The notes below the pieces were generated by a model. It was not told where the DNA came from. It saw only the letters and a program-made list of their open reading frames with translations, and made no database searches. This document shows positions 1 to 12,000 of a stretch of DNA of 64,000 bases, one piece after another (position 1 is the stretch's first letter; each line of letters begins with the position of its first letter). The position numbers were made by a program, and so were the translations under genes. Source of the stretch: Saccharomycopsis fibuligera x Saccharomycopsis cf. fibuligera (Eukaryota > Ascomycota > Saccharomycetes > Ascoideales > Saccharomycopsidaceae); NCBI GenBank assembly GCA_001936135.1, contig CP012816.1, positions 2,408,501 to 2,472,500 on the forward strand, written 5' to 3'.

Positions 1-406
1 CAATATTGAAAGTATTGACATATGACATACAAATTATTAAGGTTGCAGTTAAGTGAAAACACGATCCCATAATGAATACAAAATGTTGCACTTTCTGATA
101 ATAAGTAAAGAAGTGAAAAAAATAATCTAGGCATTTTTTTTGACCCGCGCAGCTGGCATGCAAACAAAAAGATTAAGCTCATCGCAAGGAAAAAACAAAC
201 AAAAAATAAAAAAAAAAAAAAAACAAAAAAAACAAGACATGAGCGATGAGATGAGGTAAGATAAAATAGATATTTTGACTTGTTGAGAGCTGCACACAGA
301 AATCAATTTACTTTTGTCGTATATCATCATACAGTGCGAAGAAGAGTCAAACTATAGAGTTTATTAAAATCTAACATAGAGTATATTTTGTCCATATCCG
401 CCTTGC
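1..406. other. spacer left of SLX1
   Basis: No gene is visible here. It holds an A-rich tract (about 205-240) and a PAC-like box at 243-252, listed separately. Any gene to the left lies outside the window. An ORF on the minus strand across 127-330 is a poly-Phe/Lys reading of the homopolymer and is not credible. Confidence 0.6.
243..252 (+). promoter_or_regulatory. PAC-like box
   Basis: GCGATGAGAT matches the PAC consensus known from ribosome-biogenesis and RNA polymerase I/III promoters in yeasts. It lies about 155 bp before the SLX1 start codon. SLX1 is not a classical PAC target, so the box may instead serve a divergent gene left of the window. The match is seen; the role is inferred. Confidence 0.45.
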
Positions 407-1939
407 ATGTCATCAAAAAAAATTAAAGAGTCTGGTACTGTAATCACCGATGACCAGCATAACAGGATTGATGACGAAGCAGTATTTATAAGCAATGATG
501 CAGATGACATTTCGGATAGCCAGACACCAAAAACAAGAATAATATCTTCTCAAATAGCCACCCCTGCTTTTTCATCCACTACAGCCGCTGCCGACGAACC
601 GGTATCACCAACGAATTCTTCAACAGGAAACAAATCCAGTGCTAACAATACCACCACCAGCAAAACTGCCCCTGAAGTGCCCGATTTCTACTGCGTCTAT
701 TTGCTCAATTCTATAAACCACCGAAACCGGTTCTACATTGGCTCCACCAACAACCCCAACCGCAGACTTGCTCAACATAACGGCCATCGCAGCCAAGGAG
801 CCAAGCGCACGGGAAAAGAAGATAGCCGACCATGGGCCATGGTTATGATTGTTCATGGCTTCATGTCCAATATTGCCGCATTGCAATTCGAACACGCATT
901 GCAGCATCTGCATCTAACCCATCATATCAATGCTAAGGATCGAGTCATTAATTCAGCTGGCCGCACTGGTAGGAAAAAAGCAGGAGCCACTAGTATACAC
1001 CAGCATTTGGCCGGAGTTAGATTGTTAATTAACAGTAGGTATTTTGGGAGAATGAATTTAAAAGTTGAATTTTTCCATAACGAGCCGCTGATTTATGAGA
1101 AGTGGATAGAGAATAAGTTTGGGATATTGCTCAAGGTGGGGCCAGAGTGTGTTAGCAAAGCTTTCGCTGACCCCGGGGAGTGCATGCTGAAAAGATTGAA
1201 AGATCTTGAGAGACAGAGAGACAAATATTATAAAGTGAAATGTTTGATGCTTGGCAGGGATGGTAATGGAGATAGTAAGGAGATAATTGCGAAAGAAGGA
1301 GAAGGGGCGCATTCAACAACAGCAGAGTCAGAAGAATCTGTGGAAACGGCGATTGGTGAAAATGACAAGCTGGATTTGCGACATCAATTACAACAGTCTA
1401 AGGATTTTAACCACGAAGGAAAAAGGAGTATTGATGCTGCGGGCACCAAAGGAGATAATTTTGCTATTGAAGTTAATGTCCAATGTTGGCAATGCCGCAA
1501 ATCATTGTCGCTAAGGTCTACAAAAGACAACAAATACCAAGATGGGAATAAAAGAACTCTCTTTTTACAATGCTACCATGGTGAGTGTCCCTTCGTTGCC
1601 CATTTACAATGTTTAGCCAAATACATGCTTGACCAAGAACTTGAGCTACAAAAGACCAAAAGGCAAAAGACCAATAAAGCAGGGAGCTCGCAGTCTGGTG
1701 GTGGCAGTTCAAGCAGCAGCTATTTCAATAACGTCAATTTTTCTCAAATGTCACAAACCACCAAAAAGCTAGTTGGAAATAAACTCGCAATTGGAAGCGG
1801 TAACTATGATCGCAACGATGTTGGGACCGCAAAACTCGTGGATTTGGTGAAACCGATTGTGCCAATTAAGGGCAAGTGTCCGGAATGCAAAGGGATGCTT
1901 CATTGGAATCAACTTGTCCGAGTCAGTGGCAGAGGATAG
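407..1939 (+). CDS. SLX1: structure-specific endonuclease catalytic subunit Slx1
   Basis: 510 aa. Catalytic subunit of the nuclear Slx1-Slx4 nuclease that cleaves branched DNA at stalled forks and rDNA. The GIY-YIG domain spans about residues 94-175: YCVYLL, then RFYIGSTNNPNRRLAQHNG with the conserved Tyr and Arg, and the downstream FEHALQ glutamate. A C-terminal Cys-rich zinc module (CWQC near residue 359, CYHGECPF with HLQC, then CPEC) matches the RING-like finger of Slx1. It is longer than the roughly 300-aa S. cerevisiae protein because of an 85-residue Ser/Thr-rich N-terminus and a charged linker between the two domains. The ATG at 407 is the first in frame. In-frame CTG codons at 908 and 1088 would be Ser in a CTG-clade host. 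The family call is firm. Confidence 0.93.
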   Translation: MSSKKIKESGTVITDDQHNRIDDEAVFISNDADDISDSQTPKTRIISSQIATPAFSSTTAAADEPVSPTNSSTGNKSSANNTTTSKTAPEVPDFYCVYLLNSINHRNRFYIGSTNNPNRRLAQHNGHRSQGAKRTGKEDSRPWAMVMIVHGFMSNIAALQFEHALQHLHLTHHINAKDRVINSAGRTGRKKAGATSIHQHLAGVRLLINSRYFGRMNLKVEFFHNEPLIYEKWIENKFGILLKVGPECVSKAFADPGECMLKRLKDLERQRDKYYKVKCLMLGRDGNGDSKEIIAKEGEGAHSTTAESEESVETAIGENDKLDLRHQLQQSKDFNHEGKRSIDAAGTKGDNFAIEVNVQCWQCRKSLSLRSTKDNKYQDGNKRTLFLQCYHGECPFVAHLQCLAKYMLDQELELQKTKRQKTNKAGSSQSGGGSSSSSYFNNVNFSQMSQTTKKLVGNKLAIGSGNYDRNDVGTAKLVDLVKPIVPIKGKCPECKGMLHWNQLVRVSGRG

Positions 1940-2490
1940 AAAGGATTGAAACAAAAAACAAAAAACAAAACAAATAGAAAAAAAAATAAAGGAGATTGCA
2001 TTAACGCACTTAAATGATCTTGCAACAGAACGTTGCTAACGACAAAGTTTGAAAGAAGAAATCGGGCCTTAGTGATTATTCGAGCTTGTAAGATTGTATA
2101 CTGTGTTTTGAAAATTTTATTTTTTGAAATGTCATTGAACTTTAATTTGTCCCTGGCAGTAGTATTAACTACAGAGAAGCACTATGATCCCGATAAAGTT
2201 GCCAACAGTGCAAAGTTTTGCTACAGCAGCATAACCGCTGCATAGCCCACGGTATAGGAATGGCGAATATAAACAGTTTAGGATCCAGGATCCTGTGTCC
2301 TTTTGAACTGTATGCTACGTGCTGCGCAAGTTAGTGATCGGACAAATCGTTCGTGCTAGAAAACCTGCCTAGATTGCAACAAGAGCGAGTGAGCAGTTGA
2401 ATAGGTACATGTATATCAAAATTTAGTCTGGTGTCGATCGTGAAAGCTCGTTCGATTGTTCAAAGGACCAAAAGGTTCAAGTGGTGAAAG

Positions 2491-2535
2491 GATTGAAAGG
2501 ATTGAAAGGATTGAAAGGATTGAAAGGATTGACAA
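2491..2535. repeat. 9-bp tandem repeat, about 5 copies
   Basis: Unit GATTGAAAG repeated head to tail, with the last copy changed to GATTGACAAG. It is intergenic, and copy number is likely to vary between strains. Confidence 0.9.
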
Positions 2536-2904
2536 GAGGGATTCCAAGCCATACATTGATAATCTAATTTAGCTCTGATGCTTCAGTGTACATATACACC
2601 AAGTATGCACTGTTAGTGCTTTACTTCAGTAATCGATATGAAAAGACCACACACTGTAGTTTAATTATAATCTCATTGACGTCTTGACGTCAGCTTGTGC
2701 ATGTTTGTACTTTGCCCAGACAACAGTTGCTATTGAGCAAAAATCAATGCTCACTAAATTGCTTGACAAACTGCTGCGTGTCTATCATCTTAATCACTGC
2801 TGGGCGCTCAATTACTTAACTCGGTGGCAGGGATCAAAGACAATGCACATCCGTGCACCATTAACAGAGAACGAGACGAGCATAGCAGATTCCGGTGTCT
2901 GGAA

Positions 2905-2946
2905 GTGCCAGCAGTGCCAGCAGTGCCAGCAGTGCCAGCAGTGCCA
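2905..2946. repeat. 9-bp tandem repeat, about 4.7 copies
   Basis: Unit GTGCCAGCA repeated head to tail. It reads as Cys-Gln-Gln in one frame, but the surrounding ORF has no credible start or context. Confidence 0.9.
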
Positions 2947-3494
2947 TTCTCGATAAATTACTTTGATTTTTTTAACTATAACTTTAAACATGCACTTTAG
3001 TGCGGCCCAGCCCTGCATCATGCACCGTTTTGCTTTTAAGCAGCACGCTCGGTGATACCACAGCGCTTTGCTCGAAATAGCGCCAGTAAAAAATGCTGTC
3101 CGAGATAGAATTTATTGATATTGTTGATATTGTTGTAGCAGAAATTATCGTAGCGATTGATCAGTATGCGCCACTGGGAATTAGTTGCTAGTCGATTTTT
3201 TAACGAGTTAATTTAAATAGGAGAAAAGGAAACTAGTTTACAACTTCACCGGCGCGGTGATTAGTACGATTTATTGTCAGATCAGTTTCAACTGTTCTTG
3301 CTATCCCTGTGCATACCGTTGTAGTGTGTTTCTTGCTGGTGCCACCAGGGTCCTGCTCCGTCATGCTGAAAGAGTGTCTATTTGCGAAAGTAACACAAAA
3401 CCTAGATATAAGGTATCGTTGTGGTGCTGGGGTATACGAAAGATCGTAAACTGGAGTTCATGAAAGTACAGTTTTTGTGTTTGTGGTAGGGCGG

Positions 3495-3546
3495 AGCAGC
3501 TACAGCTACAGCTGCAGTTGCAGCTGTAGCTGCAACTGCAGCTCCT
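3495..3546. repeat. palindromic GCTACA/GCTGCA repeat block
   Basis: A run of GCTACA, GCTGCA and TGCAGC hexamers. Positions 3505-3530 form an inverted repeat with two 12-bp arms (GCTACAGCTGCA and its complement) around a 2-bp centre, so the strand could fold into a hairpin or cruciform. Confidence 0.85.
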
Positions 3547-5634
3547 TTTACTTTAGACTGTCAGCAGCATTCACATAAGTAACAGCACGCGTCCCACTGC
3601 GCCATCTTTCTGAGTTATGTAAAATCGAAATGAAAAGAATTTTTAGCATAAGTCATTGCTGCAGGTAAATGCGTGTAACGTACACACCGAGCGCACTGTA
3701 CAGGACAAGGTGTGCGTGTGTGTGTCTCTCTCCTGTCTGATAAATTATGGCGGACAACCGCCGTTGGAGCCGCACGTATGCGCATGTGCACATGCGCGTC
3801 AATCAATCGACCGATTGTCTCGGTGTCGATCAACGGTGTGTATACCGATCGACCAGCCAGTGCTGCTGTAATTGACCAGCTGGCGAGTTGTCGATATTCA
3901 TGAGTACACCCAAACGGAGACTCAAGTTCGATCAAAACGGCTGCTGTCTCCGCTACAGCCCGGAATGGTATGTCTTGTCTATACCGCGGTCACAATGTGA
4001 TTTCGTATGGCGTATTTCATAGAGAGCCGCTTCTACTGTGATCCGGCTCTAGAAACACCGTTCTTACGCCCAAGTAACAAATTTGCTACAGATTCGCATG
4101 CTCGGCACGCGAACTCAACTCAATTTCGCGGTAGACTGTCTGGCCTGGAGAAGGCTGCCGAAGCTTGTATTCTGTAATCAACTTGCAATTCACCTTGCAT
4201 TTGCCGCTAGTTTAGTTATTCATTTAGCTTGTGAGCTTGGCCTTCTCCCCCGCATCCACCACAGCGGGCAGGGCATGTGAGATCATACCATAGATGATAT
4301 ACCGATCGATACCCGAATACGAAGCGACAGGTTCCAGCGTATTACTAACATTGCTATATATTTAGCCATACGCTCCAGGTTAAAGTTGTAACCTAAAGCT
4401 ATAGCCTTGTGAATCTAATTTAAAGCGCCCACAAAAATAATAAAAAAACCGTTGCCATAAAAAGTACACCACTTCGAATGTTTTAGTCTCCGTCCCTCGA
4501 ACGAGCATTGCCCTTCCGCCTCCCGTGGTTCCGGGCCGTTATACTTGCTATTCATTTATCTACTTGTCTGAGATTGTCGTTCTTGCATACATGTATTCAC
4601 TCCGTAGAATTCGTAAACCTACAAACAAAAAGAGGTTGTAACTTAAACTGGACATCCGCAGGACACTTGGTACTTCGGATACTCAGTAACCGCGAACACA
4701 GTTTTCGGTTTTCGGGGTACACGGACCATAAGGAGCTCAGGACAATGTAGACACCCTCGGCGGTTGCAGAAGACCGCAATTCTTCGGGTTTATCTTTCAA
4801 TTTGTCTAGAGCATTTAGCCGCATCCGGTGCAGTCATCTCCTGTGCCGCTGTTGAATAGGCAGCGCCCACAGGCGTTGCAAAAAAGTCGCTGGTTCCAGC
4901 TAGCGCGCAGCCTCCGCCCGGGGCTCTGTAACACGGAGCTGCTCTGATTGGCTGTTTCTACAGGAAGACAAAATTGTGTTTGTGAAAGCGTTAAAAGGCA
5001 TGGCAACGTGTGTATGCGCGATTAGACGTATAAATAAGCGCTCTACTGTGTATGCATGTACATAAAACCGGATTTCATCGTTGCTTTGGACGCACCAGCA
5101 GAGCTTATTTGGAAGGCAGCGCGCAAACCGTATTTCCTGGGAAAAACTCTCCAGCGATGGATGGAGGAGAGTGTAACAAAATTTCTTTTCTTGGTGATGG
5201 ATGTGGAACATAGTATTCTTCTAGCCCTTATTTCCTTTCTGCTCTTCTTTTTTGCTTGATGGTGCACTCTGTTTCTCTTGACTCGCCACTTTCAAACGAT
5301 TATCGGTTTTAACAGTTGGGTGTCACCATACCATATTATATAATATCGCAGCACAGCTGTCAAGGAATTGCAAGACAAAATTAGCCGTTGTTCCTTTCTT
5401 TTCTTTTTTTTTTCTTTCCTCTTTTCTTTTTTTGTACTGGTATTCCCGTCCTATTTCACCAGGGCTTTGTTGGCTTAAATATCTTTCAAAACCCACTCCA
5501 TCATTAGGAACCACCTCTATTTTTAAAAGAAACTCAGAAGAAGGAAACGTCAAAATCACAGAAAAGTTCTTTATTGATATACTCTCCTCAGATAAGCAAT
5601 CCAAGTACAGCAATCGGCGCCCAAAACGTTGAAA

Positions 5635-7068
5635 ATGAGTGTGCAATCCCTGGCTCACAGATCCTCAATTATAGCCAGTAGCCCTCAACAGCAACAATAT
5701 GGGTTTGCTCCTTCTTCTTCTCCTTCTGCATCTACTACATCTACTACATCTACTACATCATCGCCAGCAACAGTTGTAAGAACAATACCCACTCTTGACA
5801 CTATTCTCGTTAACAAGTCAGCGTCCCCTTACTCATCCTTGGAATTTAGAAACTTTCTCAAGAGAAGTCACTGTTACGAAAACTACGATTTTTATACTCA
5901 AATATCTGAGTTCATATTGATATCCGACAACTATGCAAAACGGCTCCAGTGGCTTCATATCCTCAAAAATTTTGTAGAAGTATGCTCGGAATACGAAATA
6001 AACTTGAATGGTGATTTGAGAAATAAATTACTATGCAATTTTGATATAATGTGTGACTACTCCAATGAATCCAACTTGCTTAATTTACAAATACCCAGTA
6101 TTCAAGCGCTAGAAGAAGCAAGAGATGAAACTTATTTGTTACTACAGGATGCATACATGCAATTTTTGAAAAGTGTGGCCAATCATGATGATAACTCTGT
6201 ATTTGTTGACAAACAGAACATCTATGACAAGTCAAATCAGCGGCATCCGCAGCAGCAGCAGCAGCACAATATCAACCACAAAGACGCCAGCAACAACAAT
6301 AACGGCAGCAGCGCAGACATTTTGATTAGTGGGAACTATTGTTTGACTGCTCCTGCTCCAAGAAGAGGCACCAATATTCATTCCTCAGACAAAACATACA
6401 CAAATAGTAGCATGGCTAATAGCAGCACAGCCAACAGCAGCATAATATCTCTGGCAGCTGCAAATGCTGCTGATGGTGGAATTAACCCATCGATTTTGTC
6501 CCGAAATTTGATAAGCATCAATAATCATCAACAACCGCAAGAATTTGCAGATAGATGCTCTTCTCCGTTATCTGACTCCAACTCCAATAACAGCACTAGA
6601 TCCAACTCCATGGACTTTGAGATTCCGGGTTTGGATAGCTATCTTAATACCCTCGTCAGTCACAACAATAAGAATAGCAGTTCAACCACAATTACAGAAA
6701 AAACTGAAAGTAATTCTGCAAGTGTTTCGAATCTTCACAAAGGTGGCATTTTGAGCAATATTCCCTATAGTGAACAGCTGCAAAAGCAGAACCCCAACTC
6801 TAATATTAATATGCCATTTGATTCTAATTCTCTGGTGCCACGCAGTTCTCCTCCTCATAACCATAATCATCACAATAATAGTGATGCTTCTAACAAAAAG
6901 CTAAGTTTTGCTACGACGCGAAGAAAGTCGTTCATGCTTAAAGATGATGTCTCACATCAAGGAAAATCACTTTCTGGACATACTACTCATAATGAACATC
7001 ATAGACATCACGGCAAACATAAGGATTCCAACTGGAAGAAAGTTGGTAGAAAATTGAAACTTTTTTAA
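5635..7068 (+). CDS. RGS2: RGS-domain regulator of G-protein signalling, Rgs2-like
   Basis: 477 aa from the ATG at 5635; an in-frame TTG six bases earlier is not a credible start. Residues about 55-185 carry an RGS fold: TLDTILVNK, then FRNFLKRSHCYENYDFYTQI with the conserved helix of the family, and IQALEEARDETYLLLQDAYM with the terminal helices. RGS proteins speed GTP hydrolysis by G-alpha subunits; S. cerevisiae Rgs2 acts on Gpa2 in glucose/cAMP signalling. The rest is disordered: Ser/Thr-rich N-terminus, Gln/Asn/Ser-rich middle, and a His-rich tail ending in a Lys/Arg cluster (KKVGRKLKLF) that could bind acidic membrane. RGS identity is likely; orthology to RGS2 rather than another RGS gene is inferred. 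Confidence 0.72.
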   Translation: MSVQSLAHRSSIIASSPQQQQYGFAPSSSPSASTTSTTSTTSSPATVVRTIPTLDTILVNKSASPYSSLEFRNFLKRSHCYENYDFYTQISEFILISDNYAKRLQWLHILKNFVEVCSEYEINLNGDLRNKLLCNFDIMCDYSNESNLLNLQIPSIQALEEARDETYLLLQDAYMQFLKSVANHDDNSVFVDKQNIYDKSNQRHPQQQQQHNINHKDASNNNNGSSADILISGNYCLTAPAPRRGTNIHSSDKTYTNSSMANSSTANSSIISLAAANAADGGINPSILSRNLISINNHQQPQEFADRCSSPLSDSNSNNSTRSNSMDFEIPGLDSYLNTLVSHNNKNSSSTTITEKTESNSASVSNLHKGGILSNIPYSEQLQKQNPNSNINMPFDSNSLVPRSSPPHNHNHHNNSDASNKKLSFATTRRKSFMLKDDVSHQGKSLSGHTTHNEHHRHHGKHKDSNWKKVGRKLKLF

Positions 7069-9002
7069 GTTTGCCATACTTTTTTCGAAATTTATGTTTT
7101 ATTTGGTCCTGATTTTAGTGCATCATACTGTTTTGCATGTTTAGCTCGTACCATGAGTTTTGATCATATCTCTTATCAACTGCATTGTCATTACCTTCAT
7201 CTTTTTCATCACTCGCTTTGCGCTTTGCACACTGTTGCCATTTTGCGACTACTCATGGCGAATTTTTGTCTACATTGTCTACATTTTCTATCAACATTAT
7301 TTTTTCTATTCCTATCACATTATGTTAAACTAACATTGCCGACATTGATACCATATTTCAAATTTGATATTTCGATCCTATTCTATAATTCATATCTCCA
7401 TTTCGTTCGCACAAAGTCACGATCGTTACTTTGATTATTTTCATTACGTGCTCATGCTTACGTCTTACGTTCATGCTTACACTTATGTTTATGATATGTC
7501 CATCTATGCTTTGACCTTTTCTTGTTTGACTGCTCGATTTCTGGTTTGTATTACTTGAACCACTTTACGTCATTTCATGTCATACCTAATGCCGTTTGAT
7601 TTTCACTCTTTTTATTTTAAACATTTTTTAGCCTCTGCTTTGGTTTTTTTTTTGCTTCGACTCTAGCTGTATAATTACATCTTTCCTCATTCGCTTTTGT
7701 TTTAATTTCTCCTACTTGTTATCTACTATGTGCTTTCTATTCTATGGGATGCTGCTTACATTTATTTCTTTCAATATTTTATTTTGCTTTTTGTTTATCT
7801 TTTGGTTTCTCGAGTTCAATTCTGGTTCTTTCCGCTCTATTCTTTGCTTTTTATTCTTTGCTCTTTGTTCTTTGTATCATATACCATCATATAATATTAT
7901 ATCTATCATTTACTTTAGTCATTTTAAGAATGTAAAATCTAATATGTTCATATTCAGCATAAAATCAAATATAAACTGCTAAGGAAGTTCATACATAGCT
8001 AAATAAGTATGATCTGAGCATAGTATGCTATGCATGGCTAGATTTTGAATAACCAAGTCCACCATATTTTCACATTCAAGCTTGGTTCTCAAACTTGTAT
8101 GCTACGAAAAGAAACCGTCTTCCGCCACCATGGTCATGGTGGTGGCTGTGGCGGTGGAATTGCTTTTTAGAAAGGGTAATCCAACTAGCCCCAAAGGGGC
8201 ACTTTAGAGTATATTATGCGAGACTACTACTCCGAATCATAAACTATGTTTTGTAGATTACCATATAAAGAATAGTTGCCAAGAGCTGATTCAACTGACG
8301 TCAAATCATAATTTCTCCTCCTCCTCCTCCACGCAGTGCGCTTCTTTTGCATGCCCCTCACATACGCCAAGAACATTTCTCTTCGATGGACCGAAAACAT
8401 TTATTGATAAGCAGAAGTTTGTTAATATTAACAATATTAGCCGTATTACATATTCTTATGTATAAAGTTGAACGCGTGAGTTATTTTGTGCTATGGGCTG
8501 CGTGCGGTTAGCTTTAAGTTCCTTTGTGTAAATACATAATTATTAATCCGTTGTTTTTGTGGAGAATCTCACGGGAAAAATTAATCTATAGGCCCACTTT
8601 AAAATACAGTACGCCTAATTCTAAGATACCTCGAACCCGGGGAGTGTCCCACCTCCTGCAATGAAAGAATGATGAATTATTGTTAACTCTCCACAGGTGT
8701 ACCTCAATAAACTTGTAGATATTGACATTACAATACCGTATGCTGACGTAATTTCACCATTACGAGAAAACTTTCTATAAAGGAATCATTAACAGGCACA
8801 CAAAATGGTTAAGCAATAATTCAAACTTACCAAACATTGAACTGGCTAAAAAAAAAAAATGATAAACGCAGTCTGTACAAATATATATAACATATGCATT
8901 TATGTACAAGCGAGCAAAGAGAAAAAAGAAAGAAAAGAAAAATGCATGTAAAAGGTATCGAATATTACACTATATAGTACAAAAAGCTGGGAGACAACTA
9001 TA
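7069..9002. other. 1.9-kb convergent spacer between RGS gene and DSS1
   Basis: Both flanking genes end here, so no promoter of a recognised gene is expected. From 7150 to 7930 the plus strand is strongly pyrimidine-rich, giving many spurious Leu/Phe/Ser-rich ORFs. It also holds the palindrome at 8125-8142, a small stem GCCCC-AAA-GGGGC at 8188-8200, a full CRE-type TGACGTCA at 8296-8303 and a CTC microsatellite near 8313-8330. No gene is supported. Confidence 0.5.
8125..8142. repeat. short perfect inverted repeat
   Basis: Arms CCACCATG and CATGGTGG around a 2-bp GT centre, nested inside looser CCGCCAC/GTGGCGG arms. It stands in the spacer between two convergent genes; no function is assigned. 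Confidence 0.7.
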
Positions 9003-12000
9003 TCAATTGGTTTTTTTTCCTTTGACAACAATCTGTCCATCAACTGGATCTACATCAATTATTTCAACCATCATTCTTTGTCCCGATATTGGAAGTTTTT
9101 CATTTGGAGCTAATTCATAGATCACACGAAGATTATAATCCACCAAATTTCCAACAGTTATATTCGCACCTTCAGAAATTTGATCTTCTGCAATCATTTC
9201 GAACTGATTGTTCGGCGAATTATAGTTAACATTAATCAAATCATACATTTGGCTGGCTTTTGTCTTATGGCTTTCGCCAGTAACAGCGCTTTGTGGCTGT
9301 CCGTGATTGAGCAAGTTTATCAATGCGATGATTTTCCAATATGTGAATGATTCTCTCTGTGCCTTTTTAATTAAATGTCCTTGATTTTGAATATATATTG
9401 CCTTGCCTGCCAATTGGTCAAATCTAAACGGATACAAAGCAGCTTCTTTCATTTGTTCCTTCTCATTTCCACTTTTGCTCTTGCTCTTATTTCTGCCTTT
9501 GCTTCCTTCTTTTTTCAAATGTTGCTCAAGTATTAAGGCATGTGTTTGCCAGTGGCTGACTAAATCACCATATCTTCTCAATGGAGAAGTACTAGGGCTA
9601 TAGTTACGTAATCCTAAAAAGTTATGGCCGAAAGACTTGGTATTGATACTGCTTGCCTTAAGTAAAGAAAATATTTTGGTAAAATCGTCAAATGAGACAG
9701 TTTCACCATTTTGACACCGGCGTTGAATTTCCTGAAATGTGTTGTATATCAAGTTTTTATTGCTTTTTAGATTCTTGTCTTCGAATGATAATTTTCGCGA
9801 TTCGAAGTAGCCAACTATATGATCCAAATTTCTGAAAATTGTTGGAATTTTATTGTTGGCAAAGATATTACCAGCGATGGAATTAGCCAAGATCATTAAT
9901 TCACTAACTAAGATTTTGGAATCGGTTTCTGATTCTTTGATAATTTGAGGGGCCCCATTAGCATCAAGTTGAACAGTAATGTTTTGTCGGTCAATAATCA
10001 ATGCACCGTTCTTGACTCTATCTTCTCTTAATATTTTGCTAACAATTAATAAGTCATCAAGATCCTTCTTGTATTGATTTTTGTTGCTATTACTGTTGGC
10101 TTTATTGGCTAAGATCTCGTCCACTTTGTTATATGTCACTTTTGGAAAATTCCGAACAATACCGCCACTAATTTTGGCAGAATCCTTGATGATTGCTTTG
10201 GTCTTTGGATTGTACTGTACGCTATATGTAATGGTTCTTGTTGGCTGCCCATCAATTCCTAACCCTGCGATATCCGAAATCAATGATGGAAGCATAGGAA
10301 TCACTGTTTCTGCTAAATAAACCGTAGAAGTCCGTTTTAGCGCAATTTTGGAAATTGTTGAATCCGGAGTGAAATATGATGCAGGATCAGCAATATGAAT
10401 ATGTAACCACCATTCAGAATCACTTTTTCTTTCAATACTCAACCCATCATCAATTTCATGAGCGGTTTCTGCATCAATACAATACACCGGCAAGTTTCCA
10501 AAATCAATTCTTTGATTTTTTATTGGATCTGGCAATTCGCCGGTTGAGTCTTTAAGATCTTCAACTGTCAAACTGTCAAAATAATTTTGTTCCAAGTCTG
10601 TGATTAGATCCGCATTAGTTTCAAGGTTAGGTATTTTTAAGCTGATGTTCCAGAGATTCGGGTTTTGATATATGAATCCCTGCGGTAAATTGTCAATTTT
10701 TTGTAATAAGAAAAATGCACAAGTACGATTTACTTTGTCGACTTTGCTAAAAATCGTGATACGACGCAAAAAATTCAAAATGAAGGATTCTCTGTCCCTA
10801 TCAGTCATATTTCCAGCTGAATAATCTTTAATCAACAGCATTAGTTCCTGATAATATTGAGGAGGATGTCTACCATTATCTTCATTTTTTAACTTGTCAT
10901 TGACAAACTTGATAATATCTGCTAAATGAAGCTTAATCATATAGTCATCAGCATCATTGAAAGTTGTAGCTAAAGGTTTGATTTCAAAAAACAATGGGCT
11001 CCTCGTGTTTGTACTCACTGAGCTCGATTTTAAAAACCACAATTCAGTTTGCTTTTTGATGCCCAAATAGATTGCATACAAATAGGCGCTATCATACACT
11101 TTTGGCAGCAGAGTACTATTAAATCCTTTGCCTAATCTATTGATTTTGCCATCATTGTTGAAACTAATATCTCCTTTCAAGTTATTTTTGATATACTGAT
11201 AAGCAGTCAAATACGAATCCAAATTGTTTTTCTGTTGTCGCTGTTGTTGTGATATGGCAGTTACAGATTTGGAGCGAAATATTCCAAGCATATTGTTAAA
11301 TTCAGTCAAATCAAATTTTCTAATAAAACGCTCAAGTTCAAAGATTGATATAGTTTGAACGTTGTTCGCTTGAAGCAATCTGTTGATTATGTTCAATTTT
11401 TGTGAAATTTCCGGTAACATTCTCCACGCGCGCTCGGATATAACACTTAGCTTACTATTTAGTAACTTTCTAGCACTTTTTGGTACTTCAACAGACTCTT
11501 CAAAAGTCTGCCAATCACCAGCCAAGTACAATGTTTTTGCATCGATGGTAGTATCTGTACCTTTGGATGGCATAATCATATCTCTAATCATAGATTGGTC
11601 AAAGATTTTGGGTAATCTAAACTGAATTTTGGCTTTTGAAGAGGGAACAACAATACCGTTTCTCGTCAAAAATAAGTATTTCTGATCATTGATAAATAAT
11701 GGAATTTTCACAATAACTGCAAGATCAGCAATCAAAGATGTTCCAAAGTTTGAATCTACTGGTGCCAACTGTACCACATCACCGACCGCTGGAGAAGAAT
11801 AAGCATAATCAAAATAAGAAACCTTAAGCGACGTATTCATTCTTTTCGACCAATTAAGTGATTTAAACTTGAGATCAGGCTCTTGATACATTTTTCGCAT
11901 CTTCAGTTCAGTCGTTGAGACAATATCCGATAAATCCCTAATGTTAATATTCTCCAAATTTTTTCTCAAATCAAAAAGCTCACTACCTTTTCTTGACAAA

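Larger units (their letters stand above)
1940..5634. other. 3.7-kb spacer between SLX1 and the RGS gene
   Basis: No ORF here looks like a gene; the short ones are interrupted, low-complexity or lack ATG. The stretch from about 2250 to 5000 is visibly richer in G/C than the coding regions. It holds two 9-bp tandem repeats (2491-2535, 2905-2946), a palindromic CAG/CTG-type block (3495-3546), a perfect CRE-type TGACGTCA at 2685-2692 preceded by TGACGTC at 2677-2683, and an intron-like signal pair (GTATGT at 3967, TACTAAC at 4343-4349 followed by TTTAG). A pyrimidine-rich tract (about 5395-5432) precedes the RGS gene. Confidence 0.5.

Noticed and set aside
8669-8745. Possible C/D-box snoRNA (ATGATGA followed about 70 nt later by CTGA)
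   Set aside because: No terminal stem pairing, no clear C'/D' boxes and no recognised rRNA guide; such short boxes occur by chance.
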